Notes: a model not told the origin generated them from the letters alone. DNA of 52,140 bases from Myxococcus sp. CA023 (GCF_010998615.1 NZ_JAAEAH010000070.1:1-52140), one strand, 5' to 3'; positions 39,730 through 49,176 are shown, counted from the stretch's first letter. Numbers and translations are program-made.

Positions 39730-40620
39730 ATGGCGACTCCCACCCACACCCCGACCCTTCACGAGCTGCTCGCCGGCAAGCGTTTCGGACTCGTCCTCTC
39801 CGCTGGATATTTCGGCTTCTACGGTCACGCGGGCTTCCTCAAGGGGCTGGCCGCCGCGGGCCTCAGTCCTCATGCGTACGCGGGCACGTCCGCGGGCGGC
39901 ATGGTGGCGGCCTACGCCGCCGCGGGCACGCCGGTGCGTGACGTGGAGGAGCTGGTGCTGCGCCAGACGCGCGCCAACTTCTGGGACCCGGACCCCATTG
40001 GCGCGGTGCTCAACGCGGACGCGGCGGGGCACGGCCTGACGGGTCTGCTCAAGGGCGAGCGCTTCCGCAAGCTGCTGGATGCCACGCTACCGGTGCGCAC
40101 CTTCGAGGAGCTGCCACACCCACTGCTGCTGGTGGGCGCCAACCTCACGCTGGGCAGCCACGACGTGTTCACCTCGGGCGAGCTGGCCCCGCGCGTCCAC
40201 GCGACCTGTGCCTACCCCGGCCTGTTCCGCGCGGTGCCCCTGGAGGGCAGCCTGTACTGGGACGGTGGCCTGGTGGACAAGGCGCCCGCGCTGTCGCTGC
40301 ACGAGAGCGCCGCGGGCGCGGAGCTGGACGCCATCCTCGTGCACTACCTGCCCAGCAAGACGCGCAAGGTGGTGGGCGGCCCCATGGCATACGCGCAGGG
40401 GCTGGCCGCGGGCTCGGCGGCGCTGCGCCAGGACCACTTCCGCCTCCAGCTCACCGTGCTGGAGCAGAAGCAGGTGCCCGTCTACGTCGTCGTCTCCAAC
40501 CTGCCGCCCGTGTCTCCCACCACCATGGAGCGCGGCTTCGACGCGCTGGACCAGGCGAAGCTGGCCGCCGAGCGCGCCCTGGCGCGGCCTCCGGTGCCCT
40601 TCGCGCAGGCGGAGTGGTGA
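39730..40620 (+). CDS. patatin-like phospholipase with atypical oxyanion loop
   Basis: The 296-residue protein has the patatin catalytic dyad: GTSAG at 52-56 with nucleophile Ser54, and DGG at 178-180 with Asp178. The usual glycine-rich oxyanion loop GGGxRG is replaced by SAGYFGFYGHAG (24-35), which may lower activity or change substrate. Beyond the catalytic core, LVGANLTLGSHDVFTSGELA and RVHATCAYPGLFRAVPLEGS are typical. There is no signal peptide, so it is cytoplasmic. It converges with the membrane protein gene (3 nt between stops). Confidence 0.87.
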   Translation: MATPTHTPTLHELLAGKRFGLVLSAGYFGFYGHAGFLKGLAAAGLSPHAYAGTSAGGMVAAYAAAGTPVRDVEELVLRQTRANFWDPDPIGAVLNADAAGHGLTGLLKGERFRKLLDATLPVRTFEELPHPLLLVGANLTLGSHDVFTSGELAPRVHATCAYPGLFRAVPLEGSLYWDGGLVDKAPALSLHESAAGAELDAILVHYLPSKTRKVVGGPMAYAQGLAAGSAALRQDHFRLQLTVLEQKQVPVYVVVSNLPPVSPTTMERGFDALDQAKLAAERALARPPVPFAQAEW

Positions 40621-40623
40621 GCC

Positions 40624-41334
40624 TCAGCGCAGCCACACGATGAGCAGCGCGGGCGTGGCCGCCACGAGCACGCCCGCCCCGAAGGCCAGCAGCACCTGGA
40701 GGAAGAAGAGGTCCTCCAGCGTCTCCACCAGCGTCATCTCCACGCGCTCGATGCCCAGCGTCTCCAGGTTCCGCACCGCGGTGGCGGTGTCCGGCGCGGA
40801 GACGACGGCGCGCAGCGCCAGCACGCCCAGGACGCGGCGGGACTGCTCCATGAGGAAGCGCTCCACCTCCGCCATGCGAGAGGACGGCGCTTCACCCCGG
40901 GCCTGCTCGGCCTGCCGCAGATGCTCGCTCATCGACTCGTTCACGACGCGCGACAACTCCTCGCGCGACAGTGAGCCCGAGCCTTGGAGCCGCCGCGCCA
41001 CCTGCATCGTGACGGGCTTGAGCACGGCATAGACGCGGGACACCACGCCGCGCTCCCGGGCTTCATCGGCCAGCCGCCCCGACACCGCCTGCAGCATGAA
41101 CGCGTAGCCACCCGCCACCGACAAGGCCAGCGGCGGCAACACCGCGCTCAGGATGACCAGCCACGTGGGCGCGGGAGGAACGCCCATCCACCGGGGCAGC
41201 GCGTAGGTGGCCGCGCCCACGGCGAGCCCCACCAGACCGAAGAGCGCTCCGCCCTTCAGCGCCCCCCAAAGCCCCACGCCCATCAACCGGAAGGCGACCA
41301 GCAGCCCCCGCCCCAACGCGCCTGCGACCCGCAT
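40624..41334 (-). CDS. multi-helix membrane protein
   Basis: The 236-residue protein has hydrophobic helices near 5-45 (LGRGLLVAFRLMGVGLWGAL, ALFGLVGLAVGAATYAL), 57-80 (WLVILSAVLPPLALSVAGG) and 210-235 (FLQVLLAFGAGVLVAATPAL), enclosing a soluble helical middle part (SREELSRVVNESMSEHLRQA, AEVERFLMEQSRRVLGVLAL). No family is recognised. ATG at 41334 has GGGAG nine nt upstream; the longer frame above is not supported. Confidence 0.7.
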   Translation of the reverse strand: MRVAGALGRGLLVAFRLMGVGLWGALKGGALFGLVGLAVGAATYALPRWMGVPPAPTWLVILSAVLPPLALSVAGGYAFMLQAVSGRLADEARERGVVSRVYAVLKPVTMQVARRLQGSGSLSREELSRVVNESMSEHLRQAEQARGEAPSSRMAEVERFLMEQSRRVLGVLALRAVVSAPDTATAVRNLETLGIERVEMTLVETLEDLFFLQVLLAFGAGVLVAATPALLIVWLR

Positions 41335-41567
41335 CGACCGACGCTCCCAGGACGGAAGACCGCCCTTGTCCCCCGCCGCGGCGAAAAGCCCGGTTCCAGG
41401 GTGGAGCCACGATTCCACGAGAGATGTCCCCGCGCCAGTGACGCACCCCGTCGACGCGGGCGCACGTCTCCTCCAACAGGACACGCCGATGTCGGCTTCC
41501 GGACGGACGCGGAGGCCGGCTCCCCATCTCACGACAGACCGGAAATGCAAGATGTCCATGTGAACCA

Positions 41568-41586
41568 GTCCACTGTGCAAGTGGAC
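41568..41586. promoter_or_regulatory. perfect inverted repeat upstream of the subtilase gene
   Basis: GTCCACT-n5-AGTGGAC is a 7-pair perfect inverted repeat, 41 nt before the ATG at 41628. It may be an operator or, if transcribed, a small 5'-leader hairpin. The rest of the gap 41335-41627 shows no gene. Confidence 0.4.
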
Positions 41587-41627
41587 CCGGGCCACGGCCG
41601 TCCCCTCTTCCGATGTGGAGGCTGTCC

Positions 41628-43241
41628 ATGCCGATGTCGTCGCCCCTGTCGATGCGCCCCCTGCGGTACGCGATGCTGTCCCTGTCGGTGCTCGCCTTCG
41701 CCCCCACGGCGGTGGCCGCTCCGCCCGCGAAGTCACTGAAGCCGCGCGCGCTTGTCGCCAAGCCCACCGGCCGCGAACTGGCCGCGGACACCTACGTGGA
41801 GCGCATCGTGGTGAAGTTCCACGAAGGCAGCCGGGTGCGCCTGCGCGACCAGCAGTTGGTGGCCCTGACGTCGGACCGGGACGCCGCGGAGCGCTCGCTG
41901 CTGGCCGGACGTGGGCTGGGCGACGCGCGCCTGGAGGCTGACCTGGGCCATGTGACGTCAGTGCTGGAGCGCGCGCCCCGCATTGGCGCCATTGCCCGCC
42001 TGTTCGACGACGCCGAGTCCACGTTGGAGGCGCGCAAGGCCTCCGGGGAGCGGCAGAGCGGTGAGCAGCTGGCGGACCTGAACCTGTACTTCGAAGTCCC
42101 CCTGATGCCGGGCACCACGTCCGAGCGCGTGGCCGACCTGGTCGCCGCGCTCAACGGCCTGGACGGTGTCGAGGTGGCCTACGCCGAGCCGCCCCCCGAG
42201 CCGGCCATGGTGAACTTCGGCATGGACGCGGCGGTGCGCAGCCTGCTGGCCGCGGCGGACCTCCCACCCGTCACACCGCTCTACGAGAGCAACCAGGGCT
42301 ACCTCAACGCCGCGCCTGACGGCATCGACGCGAAGTACGCGTGGACGGTCCTTGGCGGCCAGGGGCAGAACGTGAAGGTGGTGGACATCGAGGGCGGGTG
42401 GCGCACCACGCACGAGGACATGCCCGACCTCTTCCACATGGGCGGCACCCAGTACACCGACCGGAGCTGGCGCGACCACGGCACGGCGGTGCTGGGTGAA
42501 ATCGTGGGCGCGCGCAACGCCTATGGCGTGACGGGCATCGCGCACCAGGCCAAGGCGGGCTACGAGTCCATCGGGGCCCAGAGCACGGCGAGCGCCATCA
42601 CCAAGGCGGCCACGGCCGCGGGTCTGGGTGGCATCGTCCTCATCGAACTGCACGCCCGCGGCCCCTCGGACGGCACGGCGTGCTCGTGCAACACCTCCCA
42701 GTGCGACTACATCGCGATGGAGTACTGGCAGGCCAACTACGACGCCATCAAGACGGCCACCGCCAACGGCGTCATCGTCGTGGAAGCGGCGGGCAACGGC
42801 AGCGCCGACCTGGATGCGTCCGCGTACGGGAGCGCGTTCAACCGCAACACCCGGGACTCGGGGGCCATCTTCGTGGGTGGCAGTACGGCCACCACGCGCT
42901 TGCCCATGTGCTGGACGAACTTCGGCAGCCGCGTGGACGTGCACGGCTGGGGTGAGCGCGTCTACAGCATGGGCTACGGCAACGTGTTCGGCGCCAGCCA
43001 TGGCGAGGACCAGTTCTACACGTCCAGCTTCAGCGGCACCTCCAGCGCGTCCCCCATCGTGGTGGGCGCCGCCGCCAGCGCGCAGGGCGTGGCCCTGGCC
43101 AACGGGCGACGTCTGACCAGCACGCAGATGCGCTCGCTGCTGCGCGCCAACGGCACTCCGCAACCCGCGAACACGCGCCAGATTGGCCCGCTACCGGACC
43201 TGGCCAAGGTCCTGCCCAAGGTCATCGCGGGCGACTACTGA
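41628..43241 (+). CDS. secreted subtilisin-family serine protease
   Basis: The 537-residue enzyme has a signal peptide (LRYAMLSLSVLAFAPTAVAA), a propeptide-like region of about 170 residues (YVERIVVKFHEGSRVRLRDQ, and EQLADLNLYFEVPLMPGTTS), and an S8 catalytic domain from about 225. The triad is Asp253 (VVDIEGGW, where subtilisins have D-S/T-G), His284 (RDHGTAVLGEI), and Ser472 (SGTSSASP), with oxyanion Asn390 in AAGNGS. A cysteine group ACSCNTSQC (351-359) could form disulfides. ATG 41628 follows GGAG by seven nt. It likely serves extracellular protein degradation, as in predatory myxobacteria. Confidence 0.92.
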   Translation: MPMSSPLSMRPLRYAMLSLSVLAFAPTAVAAPPAKSLKPRALVAKPTGRELAADTYVERIVVKFHEGSRVRLRDQQLVALTSDRDAAERSLLAGRGLGDARLEADLGHVTSVLERAPRIGAIARLFDDAESTLEARKASGERQSGEQLADLNLYFEVPLMPGTTSERVADLVAALNGLDGVEVAYAEPPPEPAMVNFGMDAAVRSLLAAADLPPVTPLYESNQGYLNAAPDGIDAKYAWTVLGGQGQNVKVVDIEGGWRTTHEDMPDLFHMGGTQYTDRSWRDHGTAVLGEIVGARNAYGVTGIAHQAKAGYESIGAQSTASAITKAATAAGLGGIVLIELHARGPSDGTACSCNTSQCDYIAMEYWQANYDAIKTATANGVIVVEAAGNGSADLDASAYGSAFNRNTRDSGAIFVGGSTATTRLPMCWTNFGSRVDVHGWGERVYSMGYGNVFGASHGEDQFYTSSFSGTSSASPIVVGAAASAQGVALANGRRLTSTQMRSLLRANGTPQPANTRQIGPLPDLAKVLPKVIAGDY

Positions 43242-43253
43242 GCCGGATTCCCG

Positions 43254-43297
43254 GCACGCCCCCACCTTCCGCGTCAGGACGGGTGGGGGTGCGTTTC
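43254..43297 (+). terminator. terminator between convergent genes
   Basis: CCCCCACC (43259-43266) pairs with GGTGGGGG (43282-43289) and the outer bases extend the stem with a bulge; the plus strand then reads TGCGTTTCC. It would end the protease transcript. Confidence 0.5.
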
Positions 43298-43312
43298 CTG
43301 GCGGCGAAGTGA

Positions 43313-43756
43313 CTACCGCTCGCCGTAGCGGCGGTGGTCCACCATCAGGCAGCGGTCCTGCACCACCTGGATGCCCGCCTTCGCCAGCTTCTCCGCCGCG
43401 GCGTCGTTGCGGATGCCGGACTGGAACCACACCGCCTTCGGCTTCTTGGCGATGAGCTCGTCCACGTGCCCGTCGATGTCCTGCGGCCGGCGGAAGACGT
43501 CCACCAGGTCCAGGTCGCCGGGCACATCCGTCAGCCGCCGGAACACCGGCTTGCCCAGGATGTGCGTCACGTCCGGGTAGTAGACGGGCACGGGCACCAC
43601 CTCCACGCCCGAGCGCGCCAGGTAGTCCGGCACGTAGTAGGCCGGCTGCCCTGACTGCTGCTCCGTCTTGATGCCCAGCACCGCCACCCGCCGGGCACCC
43701 TTCACCACGCGCTCCACACCCGCTTCGTCCTCGATGAGGTTCTGCTCCCAGCTCAT
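43313..43756 (-). CDS. CoA-binding domain protein (YccU type)
   Basis: The 147-residue protein is a single CoA-binding Rossmann domain: VAVLGIKTEQQSGQPAYYVP, GVEVVPVPVYYPDVTHILGK, VFRRLTDVPGDLDLVDVFRR and AVWFQSGIRNDAAAEKLAKA followed by VVQDRCLMVDHRRYG. These proteins bind CoA; physiological role is poorly known. The ATG overlaps the stop of the upstream lipoprotein gene (ATGA). Length is normal. Confidence 0.92.
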   Translation of the reverse strand: MSWEQNLIEDEAGVERVVKGARRVAVLGIKTEQQSGQPAYYVPDYLARSGVEVVPVPVYYPDVTHILGKPVFRRLTDVPGDLDLVDVFRRPQDIDGHVDELIAKKPKAVWFQSGIRNDAAAEKLAKAGIQVVQDRCLMVDHRRYGER

Positions 43757-44658
43757 CGCGCCTCCTCCTGGAGCCCCTCTGCCCGGGACTCCGTCGTGAC
43801 AGTCCACGCTTCGCCCGCCACCGTCGCCCGCACCGTGAGTTGGCGGCTCACGGGCATGAAGCGCCCCCGGCCCACCAGCTGTTCTCCCTCGCAAGACACG
43901 CCCGGCGTCAGCTCCGGCCGGCCCGCCATCACCCACGCCTCCGACAGCGCGTCCGGCGCATCCTCCGGCACCGCGTCCAGGCAGCGCAGGCCCAGCACCA
44001 CCGCGTCTCCCAGCGGCGTGTCCCGCGTGCCCTGGACCGTGCGCTCCAGCACGTAGGCCACCTGGCTGTCCCCCACGGGCACCAGGTCCACCACCCAGCT
44101 CTGCTGGCCCTCCACGAGGTTGCGCTGGAAGAGGCCGGCGAACTTCACCTCCCACTCACGCCGCGCCCGCGTCTCCAGGGCCTCGGGTTCGAAGAAGCGC
44201 TCCAGCGCGCCCGCCTCAGTGCCCGCGGGCGCCACCTGGCGGAGCGCCTCCTGCGCGGCTTCGGGGGCCACCAGCTTCACGAAGGTGCCATCCGCGGCCA
44301 GCCACGCCTGCAGCGTGAAGCGCGCCAGCACGTCCGCCACGCCGGTGGGTACCTCCTGACCATTGCGCGTCAGGCGCGAGCGCGGCACCGCCTGCGCCAG
44401 CAGCCAGCCCCCTTCGGAGGGCGTGAAGCGCGTCTGCGTGGTCAGCTCCACTTCCTCGCGAAGGGTGTCACCCCGCCGCTCCACCGAACGCACGCTGCGC
44501 TGCTTCTCCGTGAGCACGCGGTCCACGGGGGGCTGGAAGTCCAGTCGCACCGACGCCGGCCGCGGCTCCGAAGGCGACACGGAGAGCGGCGCCTTGTGGC
44601 TACAGGCGGTGGCGGTCAGTGACAGGAGAAGACTGGACGTCAAGGGGCCGGGACGCAT
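43753..44658 (-). CDS. hypothetical lipoprotein
   Basis: The 301-residue protein begins with a lipoprotein signal, LTSSLLLSLTATACSHKAPL, Cys about 19, and then a beta-rich mature domain (SVRSVERRGDTLREEVELTT, WLLAQAVPRSRLTRNGQEVP, FAGLFQRNLVEGQQSWVVDL, VAYVLERTVQGTRDTPLGDA). No family is recognised. ATG 44658 is preferred over GTG 44670. It is coupled to the CoA-binding gene (ATGA). The role is probably in the periplasm or outer membrane. Confidence 0.75.
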   Translation of the reverse strand: MRPGPLTSSLLLSLTATACSHKAPLSVSPSEPRPASVRLDFQPPVDRVLTEKQRSVRSVERRGDTLREEVELTTQTRFTPSEGGWLLAQAVPRSRLTRNGQEVPTGVADVLARFTLQAWLAADGTFVKLVAPEAAQEALRQVAPAGTEAGALERFFEPEALETRARREWEVKFAGLFQRNLVEGQQSWVVDLVPVGDSQVAYVLERTVQGTRDTPLGDAVVLGLRCLDAVPEDAPDALSEAWVMAGRPELTPGVSCEGEQLVGRGRFMPVSRQLTVRATVAGEAWTVTTESRAEGLQEEAR

Positions 44659-44736
44659 GCGCGGTCGCACGCTGGCAGAAAGCGCCCGCGCCCGCGAGCG
44701 CTTCCACCAGGCCTCCCTCCCCCAACGCTCACCGGT

Positions 44737-45057
44737 TCACGGATGACGCGTCTGGCCGTCCGGTGCGTGCTCCACCCGGTCACGCCCGATGTTGCTGCGG
44801 TCCCGGTTCACCCCATCATCGTCGTCCCTCGAGTTCCCCATGGCGGAGCGCCGGGACGCCTCGGAGAGGTCGCGCTGCACGGCCTCGCGGGTGGCGTACT
44901 CGTCCCGCGGCAGGTTCTTGAAGAGGTTGATGATGTCGGGCGGGGCGCCCGCGTCGGCGGCCGCGGCCACCAGTTGCTCCCGCTCGACTGGGTACTCTAC
45001 GGCGTCGAGATGCGGGGTGATGGAGCGCGCTGGATCCTCCGCGAGTCCATAAGCCAT
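44737..45057 (-). CDS. DUF2795 protein
   Basis: The 106-residue protein has the DUF2795 fold: DAVEYPVEREQLVAAAADAG, ppDIINLFKNLPRDEYATRE and AVQRDLSEASRR. The C-terminal third is acidic and polar (DDDDGVNRDRSNIGRDRVEH) and probably disordered. DUF2795 proteins are small, common in actinobacteria and myxobacteria, function unknown. Start ATG 45057 leaves an N-terminal MAYGLAEDPARSITPHL before the domain. Confidence 0.8.
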   Translation of the reverse strand: MAYGLAEDPARSITPHLDAVEYPVEREQLVAAAADAGAPPDIINLFKNLPRDEYATREAVQRDLSEASRRSAMGNSRDDDDGVNRDRSNIGRDRVEHAPDGQTRHP

Positions 45058-45260
45058 CGTGCGTCTGCCTTTCTGCCCGGGCGCCCTGGCCCTGGCCCCG
45101 GTGCGTTCGTGTGCAATGACAACGTGGGGATGGCCGGGGCGCGGGACCACCCGGGGCGCCCCCATCCCAGCCCCTGTCCAGCCAGGGGGACAGCCGCCCT
45201 GGCCCCTTCCCGGCTAAGGTGTCTTCCCGCGACGCCTTCCTCGCAGGAGTCCCACACCCC

Positions 45261-46832
45261 ATGTCCGCCGCGCCCCTGCTGCTTGCCTGGCTCACGCTCG
45301 CCAGTACGCCCGCCGCCCCGCCGCCCGTCCATGATGTCTTCGCCCTGGACGAAGCGGCCTTCGTCGCCCAGGCCCAGACCGACCTCGCGCTGCTGGAGCG
45401 CAATGTCCGGGGCCTGCGCGGGCTGCAGGAGGCCGTGAAGCAGTCGCGCGCCGTGTACCTGCAGAAGCAGAGCGTGCCGTACACGCCGGACCAGAAGCAG
45501 CTGCTGCTCAGCACCTGGGCGGCCTTCTTCGACTACTTCGTGTCCGTGGAGGTCATCCGCCAGCGCTACTGGGACTTCGTGAAGGTGCCCGCCCACGCGC
45601 ATCCGAAGAAGCACGCCTGGGGCTTCCTCCTCACCCATGGCGCGCTCACCACGGAGCTGGCCCACGGCCTCACCTACGCGGAGCTCACCCTGGGCAAGAA
45701 GCAGCTCGAGGTGCTGCTGGACGAGCCCGCGCCCGAGTACGGCCTGCCCGCGCGCGCCTTCGCCCGGTTCAAGGACAAGGCCATCCACGTCTCCACCAGC
45801 ACGCAGCTGCTCACGGGGGATGGATACAAGGAACAGCTCCGCCCGCTGCTGGTGAAGGCCGGCGCACTGGACGCCCCGCGCGTGCCCTGGCTGCTGCAGG
45901 AGATGAAGCACAACAGCAAGGTGGCGAAGGGGCTGCTCACCCGGCGCGGCGCCACGCTCTTCGCCAAGGCCACGGTGGACCTGACGGCGGACACCGCGCA
46001 GCGCGCCTTCTTCCCCGTGCAGCGCGCGGTGGCAGCCTGGATGGGCGACACCCGCGTGCGCCGCGTGGGCCAACCGCTCATCTCCCGCGAGCAGGCCCTG
46101 TCCCTGCTGGAGAAGATGGAGCCCGGCGACATCGTGGTGGCCCGGCAGAACTGGTACCTCTCCAACATCGGCCTGCCAGGATTCTGGCCACACGCGGAGC
46201 TCTTCATCGGCACGCCCGCTCAGCTTGGCGCGTACTTCGACGAGGACTCGGACGTGAAGGCCTGGGTGGCTACCCTTCCCGGCGCACCGGGCTCGCTCAC
46301 CCAGCACCTGGCGCGCGCCTTCCCCGCCAAGTGGGCCGAGTACACCGGCAACGACGCGCACGGCGACCCCCTGCGCATCATCGAATCCATCAGCGAAGGC
46401 GTGTCCTTCACCGGCATGGAGCACGGCATGCGAGTGGACTACCTGGGCGTCATGCGCCCGCGCCTGTCCCGCTTGGAGAAGGCCCGCGCCATCGTGCGTG
46501 CCTTCACCTTCCAGGGCCGCCCGTATGACTTCGACTTCGACTTCTTCTCCGACCGGACGCTCGTGTGCACGGAGCTGGTGTGGAAGTCCTACGCTCCCGC
46601 GGGCGACATGACGGGCCTGCGCATCCCCCTGGTCAGCGTGGCTGGCCGCCGCACCCTGCCCGCCAACGAGCTGGTCCGCCTCTTCGACGCGGAATACGGA
46701 CGCGAGGACCGGCAGCTGGACTTCGTGGCCTTCCTGGATGGCCGGGAGGCGGAAGGCAACGCCAGGGAGGCGGACGCCACCGCTTTCCGTTACAGCTACC
46801 GCCGTGCCAAGTGGGACATCGCCCAGGAGTAG
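45261..46832 (+). CDS. YiiX/YaeF-like permuted papain-fold hydrolase, secreted
   Basis: The 523-residue protein has a signal peptide (PLLLAWLTLASTPAAPPP), a helical region of about 250 residues and a C-terminal permuted NlpC/P60-type domain. The domain begins EKMEPGDIVVARQNWYLSNI; the catalytic His lies in GFWPHAELFIG and the Cys in RTLVCTELVWKSY, the order of the permuted YiiX/YaeF family. Those enzymes act on amide or ester bonds of lipids or peptides. The family is usually near 200 residues, so the helical part is a large addition. Next gene starts 7 nt later. Confidence 0.85.
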   Translation: MSAAPLLLAWLTLASTPAAPPPVHDVFALDEAAFVAQAQTDLALLERNVRGLRGLQEAVKQSRAVYLQKQSVPYTPDQKQLLLSTWAAFFDYFVSVEVIRQRYWDFVKVPAHAHPKKHAWGFLLTHGALTTELAHGLTYAELTLGKKQLEVLLDEPAPEYGLPARAFARFKDKAIHVSTSTQLLTGDGYKEQLRPLLVKAGALDAPRVPWLLQEMKHNSKVAKGLLTRRGATLFAKATVDLTADTAQRAFFPVQRAVAAWMGDTRVRRVGQPLISREQALSLLEKMEPGDIVVARQNWYLSNIGLPGFWPHAELFIGTPAQLGAYFDEDSDVKAWVATLPGAPGSLTQHLARAFPAKWAEYTGNDAHGDPLRIIESISEGVSFTGMEHGMRVDYLGVMRPRLSRLEKARAIVRAFTFQGRPYDFDFDFFSDRTLVCTELVWKSYAPAGDMTGLRIPLVSVAGRRTLPANELVRLFDAEYGREDRQLDFVAFLDGREAEGNAREADATAFRYSYRRAKWDIAQE

Positions 46833-46839
46833 ACACACG

Positions 46840-47115
46840 ATGACGGAGCAGATGGCCGAAGAGATGCTGCAGCTGTCCACCCAGCTCTTCGAGAAGATGA
46901 TTTCCCAGCAGCAGGCCAAGGTGCTGCGCCTGGCCCGCGAGGCCGTGCCCAACATCTCCCCGGAGGAGGTGCGCAATTCCCACGATTTCCCGGAACTCAA
47001 GGAACATCCTACATTTGAGTTCGAGGATGGAATCCTGTCCGGGCTGATTGCGGCCCAGATTGCCCTGCGGGCGGAAATCAAGGGACGGCTGCCGCTTGAA
47101 CCTCCAGCATTCTGA
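46840..47115 (+). CDS. small helical hypothetical protein
   Basis: The 91-residue protein reads MTEQMAEEMLQLSTQLFEKM, then QQQAKVLRLAREAVPNISPE and FEFEDGILSGLIAAQIALRA, a set of amphipathic helices. No signal peptide and no known family. It starts 7 nt after the YiiX-like gene, so both are on one transcript. The codon-position bias supports reality. Confidence 0.7.
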   Translation: MTEQMAEEMLQLSTQLFEKMISQQQAKVLRLAREAVPNISPEEVRNSHDFPELKEHPTFEFEDGILSGLIAAQIALRAEIKGRLPLEPPAF

Positions 47116-47169
47116 CGCTCGGCCGCCTGCCTTTGCCGTCTCGGCCCTCGTGGGTTACTGGTTCTCGCC

Positions 47170-48024
47170 GTGAGCATTCCTTCTGGATTCAGCCCACCGT
47201 TGGCGCGGGAGCGTCTGGTGTCGGCCCTGGCCGCGGAGCCCCCGCGGCTGGACCTGGCGGCGCTGGCCATCGCCACGCTGGACAAGCCCCTGCTGGACGC
47301 CCCGGGGTGCCTGCACATGCTGGACGTGCTCGCGTGCCGGGTGCAGGTGGAGGCGGAGCGGCTGAGCGAGAAGGGCGAAGTCCTGGCGCCGCTGCGGGCC
47401 TTGCGTCACGTGCTGGCGGACATCGAGGGCTTCCGCGGCAACGAGGACGACTACCACTCCCCGGAGAACAGCTTCCTGGACCAGGTGCTGGAACGGAAGC
47501 TGGGGCTGCCGATTACGTTGTCCGTCGTCTACCTGGAGGTGGCGCGCCGCGCGGGCATCTCCCTGTACGGCGTCCCCTTCCCCGGCCACTTCCTGGTGGC
47601 GCACGACGCGGGGGACCACAAGCTGCTCATGGACCCGTTCCATCAAGGGGACATCCTCACCGAGCACGGCTGCGAGGAGCTGCTCAAGCGCGTGGCGCCG
47701 CAGCTCAAGTTCGACCGCAACATGCTGGCGCCCGCGCCGGTGGAGCTCATTACGTACCGGATGCTGTCCAACCTGCGGCGCGTGTACCTGGGCAGAGAGG
47801 ACTGTGAGCGCGGGCTGGCGGTGGTGGACCTGCTGCTGCTCCTGGCGCCGGACCACCCGGGCGAGCTGCGCACCCGTGCCGCGCTGCTCAGCAACCTGGG
47901 GGCCTACCGCGCGGCGCTGAGGGACGTGGAGCGCTGCCTGGAGCTTTCGCCCGAGGCCCCCGACCGCGACCGGCTGGAGATGACGGCCCGCGAGCTGCGG
48001 GAGCGCGCCGCGCTGCTCAACTGA
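47170..48024 (+). CDS. SirB1/transglutaminase-like family protein
   Basis: The 284-residue protein has the SirB1 N-terminal transglutaminase-like core: GFRGNEDDYHSPENSFLDQV, LGLPITLSVVYLEVARRAGI and LYGVPFPGHFLVAHD, with a helical TPR-like tail (LAPDHPGELRTRAALLSNLG, YRAALRDVERCLELSPEAPD). The canonical transglutaminase cysteine appears not to be retained in the LPITLSVVY region, as is general in this family, so it may not be catalytic. GTG start at 47170. The Nudix gene begins 16 nt after. Confidence 0.88.
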   Translation: MSIPSGFSPPLARERLVSALAAEPPRLDLAALAIATLDKPLLDAPGCLHMLDVLACRVQVEAERLSEKGEVLAPLRALRHVLADIEGFRGNEDDYHSPENSFLDQVLERKLGLPITLSVVYLEVARRAGISLYGVPFPGHFLVAHDAGDHKLLMDPFHQGDILTEHGCEELLKRVAPQLKFDRNMLAPAPVELITYRMLSNLRRVYLGREDCERGLAVVDLLLLLAPDHPGELRTRAALLSNLGAYRAALRDVERCLELSPEAPDRDRLEMTARELRERAALLN

Positions 48025-48040
48025 CAGGAAGGACTTTCAC

Positions 48041-48595
48041 GTGGCTCGAGAGGTGAAGCCCTGGCGCCGGCTGCGGCGAGGGCTGGAGCATGACTTCAGC
48101 GTCGCCCGGGTGCGCGAGGACTGGTGGGCGGACCCGCGCACGGGCCACGAACACCCACGCGTGCGCGTCGACTGCGCGGACTGGGTGAACGTCATCGCGG
48201 TGACGCCGGACGCGCAGCTCGTGCTGGTGCGGCAGTTCCGCTTCGGCGTCGAGGCATCCACACTGGAGCTCCCTGGTGGAATCGTGGAGCCGGGCGAAGC
48301 GCCGGAGCGGGCCGCGGCGCGCGAGCTGGAAGAGGAGACGGGCTACGTGCCGGGCCGCCTGGTGCCGGTGGGCCAGGTGCACCCCAACCCCGCGTTCCAG
48401 GGCAACGTGTGCTTCAACTTCCTCGCGCTCGACTGTGTGAAGCGGCACGAGGGGCGGCAGGACGCGGGCGAGGACATCGCCGTGGAGCTGCACCCGCGCG
48501 CCGACCTGCCGCGCCTCATCCTGGAAGGACACATCTCCCACTCGCTGGTGGTGGCCGCCTTCTTCCAGGAGCGCCTGCTCAGCGAGTCGAAGTAG
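48041..48595 (+). CDS. Nudix hydrolase, ADP-ribose pyrophosphatase type
   Basis: The 184-residue enzyme has a complete Nudix box from Gly80 to Tyr102: GGIVEPGEAPERAAARELEE followed by ETGY. N-terminal strands DWVNVIAVTPDAQLVLVRQF and the pattern LVPVGQVHPNPAFQGN with FLALDC are those of ADP-ribose pyrophosphatases. It likely cleaves ADP-ribose or a related nucleotide sugar. GTG start 48041 has GGAAGG upstream. Confidence 0.92.
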   Translation: MAREVKPWRRLRRGLEHDFSVARVREDWWADPRTGHEHPRVRVDCADWVNVIAVTPDAQLVLVRQFRFGVEASTLELPGGIVEPGEAPERAAARELEEETGYVPGRLVPVGQVHPNPAFQGNVCFNFLALDCVKRHEGRQDAGEDIAVELHPRADLPRLILEGHISHSLVVAAFFQERLLSESK

Positions 48596-48681
48596 GCCCG
48601 TGCCTCAGGGACGCGAGCAGCCGCATGCGTCGCCTGTGCCCGCCAACGCACGGGCACCTCGGCTACGGGGGAGGCCTCGCT

Positions 48682-49172
<491 letters not shown>

Positions 49173-49176
<4 letters not shown>

